This document shows positions 5,487 through 6,321 of a DNA stretch of 6,321 bases, piece by piece. Under the pieces are notes generated by a model. The model saw nothing but the letters and a program-made list of their open reading frames with translations, was not told where the DNA came from and did no database searches. Made by a program: the position numbers and the translations under genes. This stretch comes from Chloroflexota bacterium (lineage in GTDB: Bacteria; Chloroflexota; Anaerolineae; UBA1429). The first letter of the stretch is position 1; each line of letters begins with the position of its first letter. The stretch spans positions 1 through 6,321 of the forward strand of contig JAAZBY010000613.1 of NCBI GenBank assembly GCA_012513595.1. The letters run 5' to 3'.

Positions 5487-6167
5487 CTAGACGCGCTCCA
5501 CCTGCATAAAGTCCATCTCGACAGGTGTCTCGCGCCCAAAGAAGGAGACCAGCACGCGCACCTTGCCCCGTTCGGGATACAGTTCATCCACCACGGCCAT
5601 AAAGTCCGCAAAGGGGCCCTCGGTAATGCGCACCGTCTCACCCACACGGAAGCTCACCTTGATGCGCGGCTGCTCCGCCTCCATGCGGCTGAGGATCTTT
5701 TCGACCTCGTCATCCTCGAGCGGGCTGGGGCGCGTCCCCACGCCCACAAACCCCGTGACCCCTGGCGTGTTCCGCACCACATACCAGGACTCTTCGTCAA
5801 GAATCATCTGCACGAGGATATAGCCAGGGAAGACGCGCTTGCGCGTCGACCGCCGCTGGCCTTCGCGGATCTCGACCTCTTCCTCCGTGGGCACCACCAC
5901 GCGGAAGATCTTGTCGCGCATGCCCATCGTATCGATGCGCTGCTCGAGGTTGCGCTGCACCTTGTTCTCATAGCCAGAGTAGCTATGCACAACAAACCAC
6001 TCGGCCATCGCCAGCAGTTCCGGCGGGACCTCGTGGGTCGTCGTCAGCGGATCACGACTCTCTTCGTCGTGATCCTCGCTCTCTTCAGGTTCTTCCACGA
6101 TCTCGTCCTCGACCACGTCTTCCGTGGGCTCGAGGTCTTCGATCGGGTCGTTCTGATAATCATCCAT
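5487..6167 (-). CDS. nusG: Transcription termination/antitermination factor NusG
   Basis: A 226-residue elongation factor. Its NGN domain binds the RNA polymerase clamp, and its KOW domain contacts Rho or ribosomal protein uS10. The NGN domain starts at AEWFVVHSYSGYENKV (55-70) and includes FPGYILVQM (113-121) and VRNTPGVTGFVG (131-142). The KOW domain follows at GETVRITEGPFADFMAVVDEL (176-196), and the end is PVEMDFMQVERV. Residues 1-50 are a strongly acidic tail (about half Asp/Glu) absent from E. coli NusG. I chose the ATG at 6165-6167, 28 nt after the secE stop. A longer in-frame opening to 6239 would overlap secE, and its extra residues look unlike protein. The Shine-Dalgarno is weak (AGAAAG). 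An internal ATG at residue 54 would give the classic short NusG but has no better ribosome site. Confidence 0.96.
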   Translation of the reverse strand: MDDYQNDPIEDLEPTEDVVEDEIVEEPEESEDHDEESRDPLTTTHEVPPELLAMAEWFVVHSYSGYENKVQRNLEQRIDTMGMRDKIFRVVVPTEEEVEIREGQRRSTRKRVFPGYILVQMILDEESWYVVRNTPGVTGFVGVGTRPSPLEDDEVEKILSRMEAEQPRIKVSFRVGETVRITEGPFADFMAVVDELYPERGKVRVLVSFFGRETPVEMDFMQVERV

Positions 6168-6195
6168 GCTTTCTACCAAGCGGCACGCCCAGGCG

Positions 6196-6321
6196 TTAGC
6201 GGACGATAAGTGCGAACAGCGAAGCGAACACCCAGTCAATGAGGCCCATGGCGATACTGGACACCACGGTGACGACCAGCACGATCAGCGTCAGGTTGGT
6301 GGCCACTTTCCGCGTCGGCCA
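6196..6321 (-). CDS. secE: Preprotein translocase subunit SecE, C-terminal part (5' end outside window)
   Basis: The last 41 residues of a small membrane protein enter from the right edge, stopping with TAA at 6196-6198. The visible part begins WPTRKVATNLTLIVLVV, where the (W)PT(R/W) turn followed by one long hydrophobic helix is the SecE hallmark. It continues VTVVSSIAMGLIDWVFASLF and ends with LIVR. SecE clamps the two halves of SecY in the SecYEG channel. Only the conserved C-terminal transmembrane helix is seen, and single-span SecE is the norm outside enterobacteria. Its place directly before nusG, 28 nt apart, is the near-universal bacterial order. Confidence 0.93.
   Translation of the reverse strand, partial: WPTRKVATNLTLIVLVVTVVSSIAMGLIDWVFASLFALIVR

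Noticed and set aside
4201..5490. Plus-strand open frame of 429 codons across rplA and rplK
   Set aside because: It runs antisense through two certain ribosomal protein genes and their spacer, and has low-complexity His/Arg/Leu composition.
5385..6209. Plus-strand open frame of 274 codons opposite nusG
   Set aside because: Antisense to a certain gene, with His- and Leu-rich composition and no family resemblance.
6168..6239. Upstream extension of nusG by 24 residues
   Set aside because: It overlaps the clear 3' end of secE in another frame and adds a Cys/Ser-rich sequence unlike NusG; the ATG at 6167 fits the gene spacing better.

Overview
The window is GC-rich bacterial chromosome. Its main element is a minus-strand block of translation and transcription genes, read right to left: the 3' end of secE, then nusG, rplK (L11), rplA (L1), a regulated leader, rplJ (L10) and rplL (L7/L12). 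Gene order, GTG/TTG starts, strong Shine-Dalgarno sites and a NusG with a long acidic N-terminal tail all fit a free-living, high-GC bacterium. Chloroflexota (an Anaerolineae-like lineage) is my best guess. That placement is inference from protein style, not a search result.

Layout from left to right. Bases 1-386 (+) hold the C-terminal part of a short-form homoserine dehydrogenase. Bases 364-585 (-) hold a 73-residue single-span membrane protein. It overlaps the 3' end of the dehydrogenase gene tail to tail and has its own good promoter. Bases 680-713 are a perfect 34-bp palindrome. Bases 722-2731 (-) encode a 669-residue protein of unknown function whose architecture (helical N-terminal half, beta-rich C-terminal half) resembles the toroid-plus-beta-sandwich polysaccharide lyase class. 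A tRNA-Val(GAC) gene (+) lies at 2850-2923 with a near-consensus promoter in front. A hairpin at 2933-2961 separates it from the convergent rplL and probably stops both transcripts. The ribosomal protein block then runs from 2990 to the right edge.

The ribosomal block is a conserved unit. SecE is a core Sec translocon subunit and NusG couples RNA polymerase to ribosomes or Rho. L11 and L1 build the L11 and L1 stalks, and L10 with L12 dimers forms the factor-binding stalk. The leader between rplA and rplJ contains a textbook intrinsic terminator (8-bp stem, U6) just ahead of the rplJ ribosome-binding site. Upstream is a segment exactly complementary to the terminator's 5' arm. That arrangement predicts L10(L12)-dependent attenuation, as known for rplJ leaders in other bacteria. 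rplL is followed by a terminator and a convergent tRNA rather than by rpoB, so the common rplJL-rpoBC linkage is broken here.

I see no defence system, CRISPR array, insertion sequence or phage gene. The less familiar parts are the 669-residue protein, the small membrane protein, and the details of the rplJ leader.
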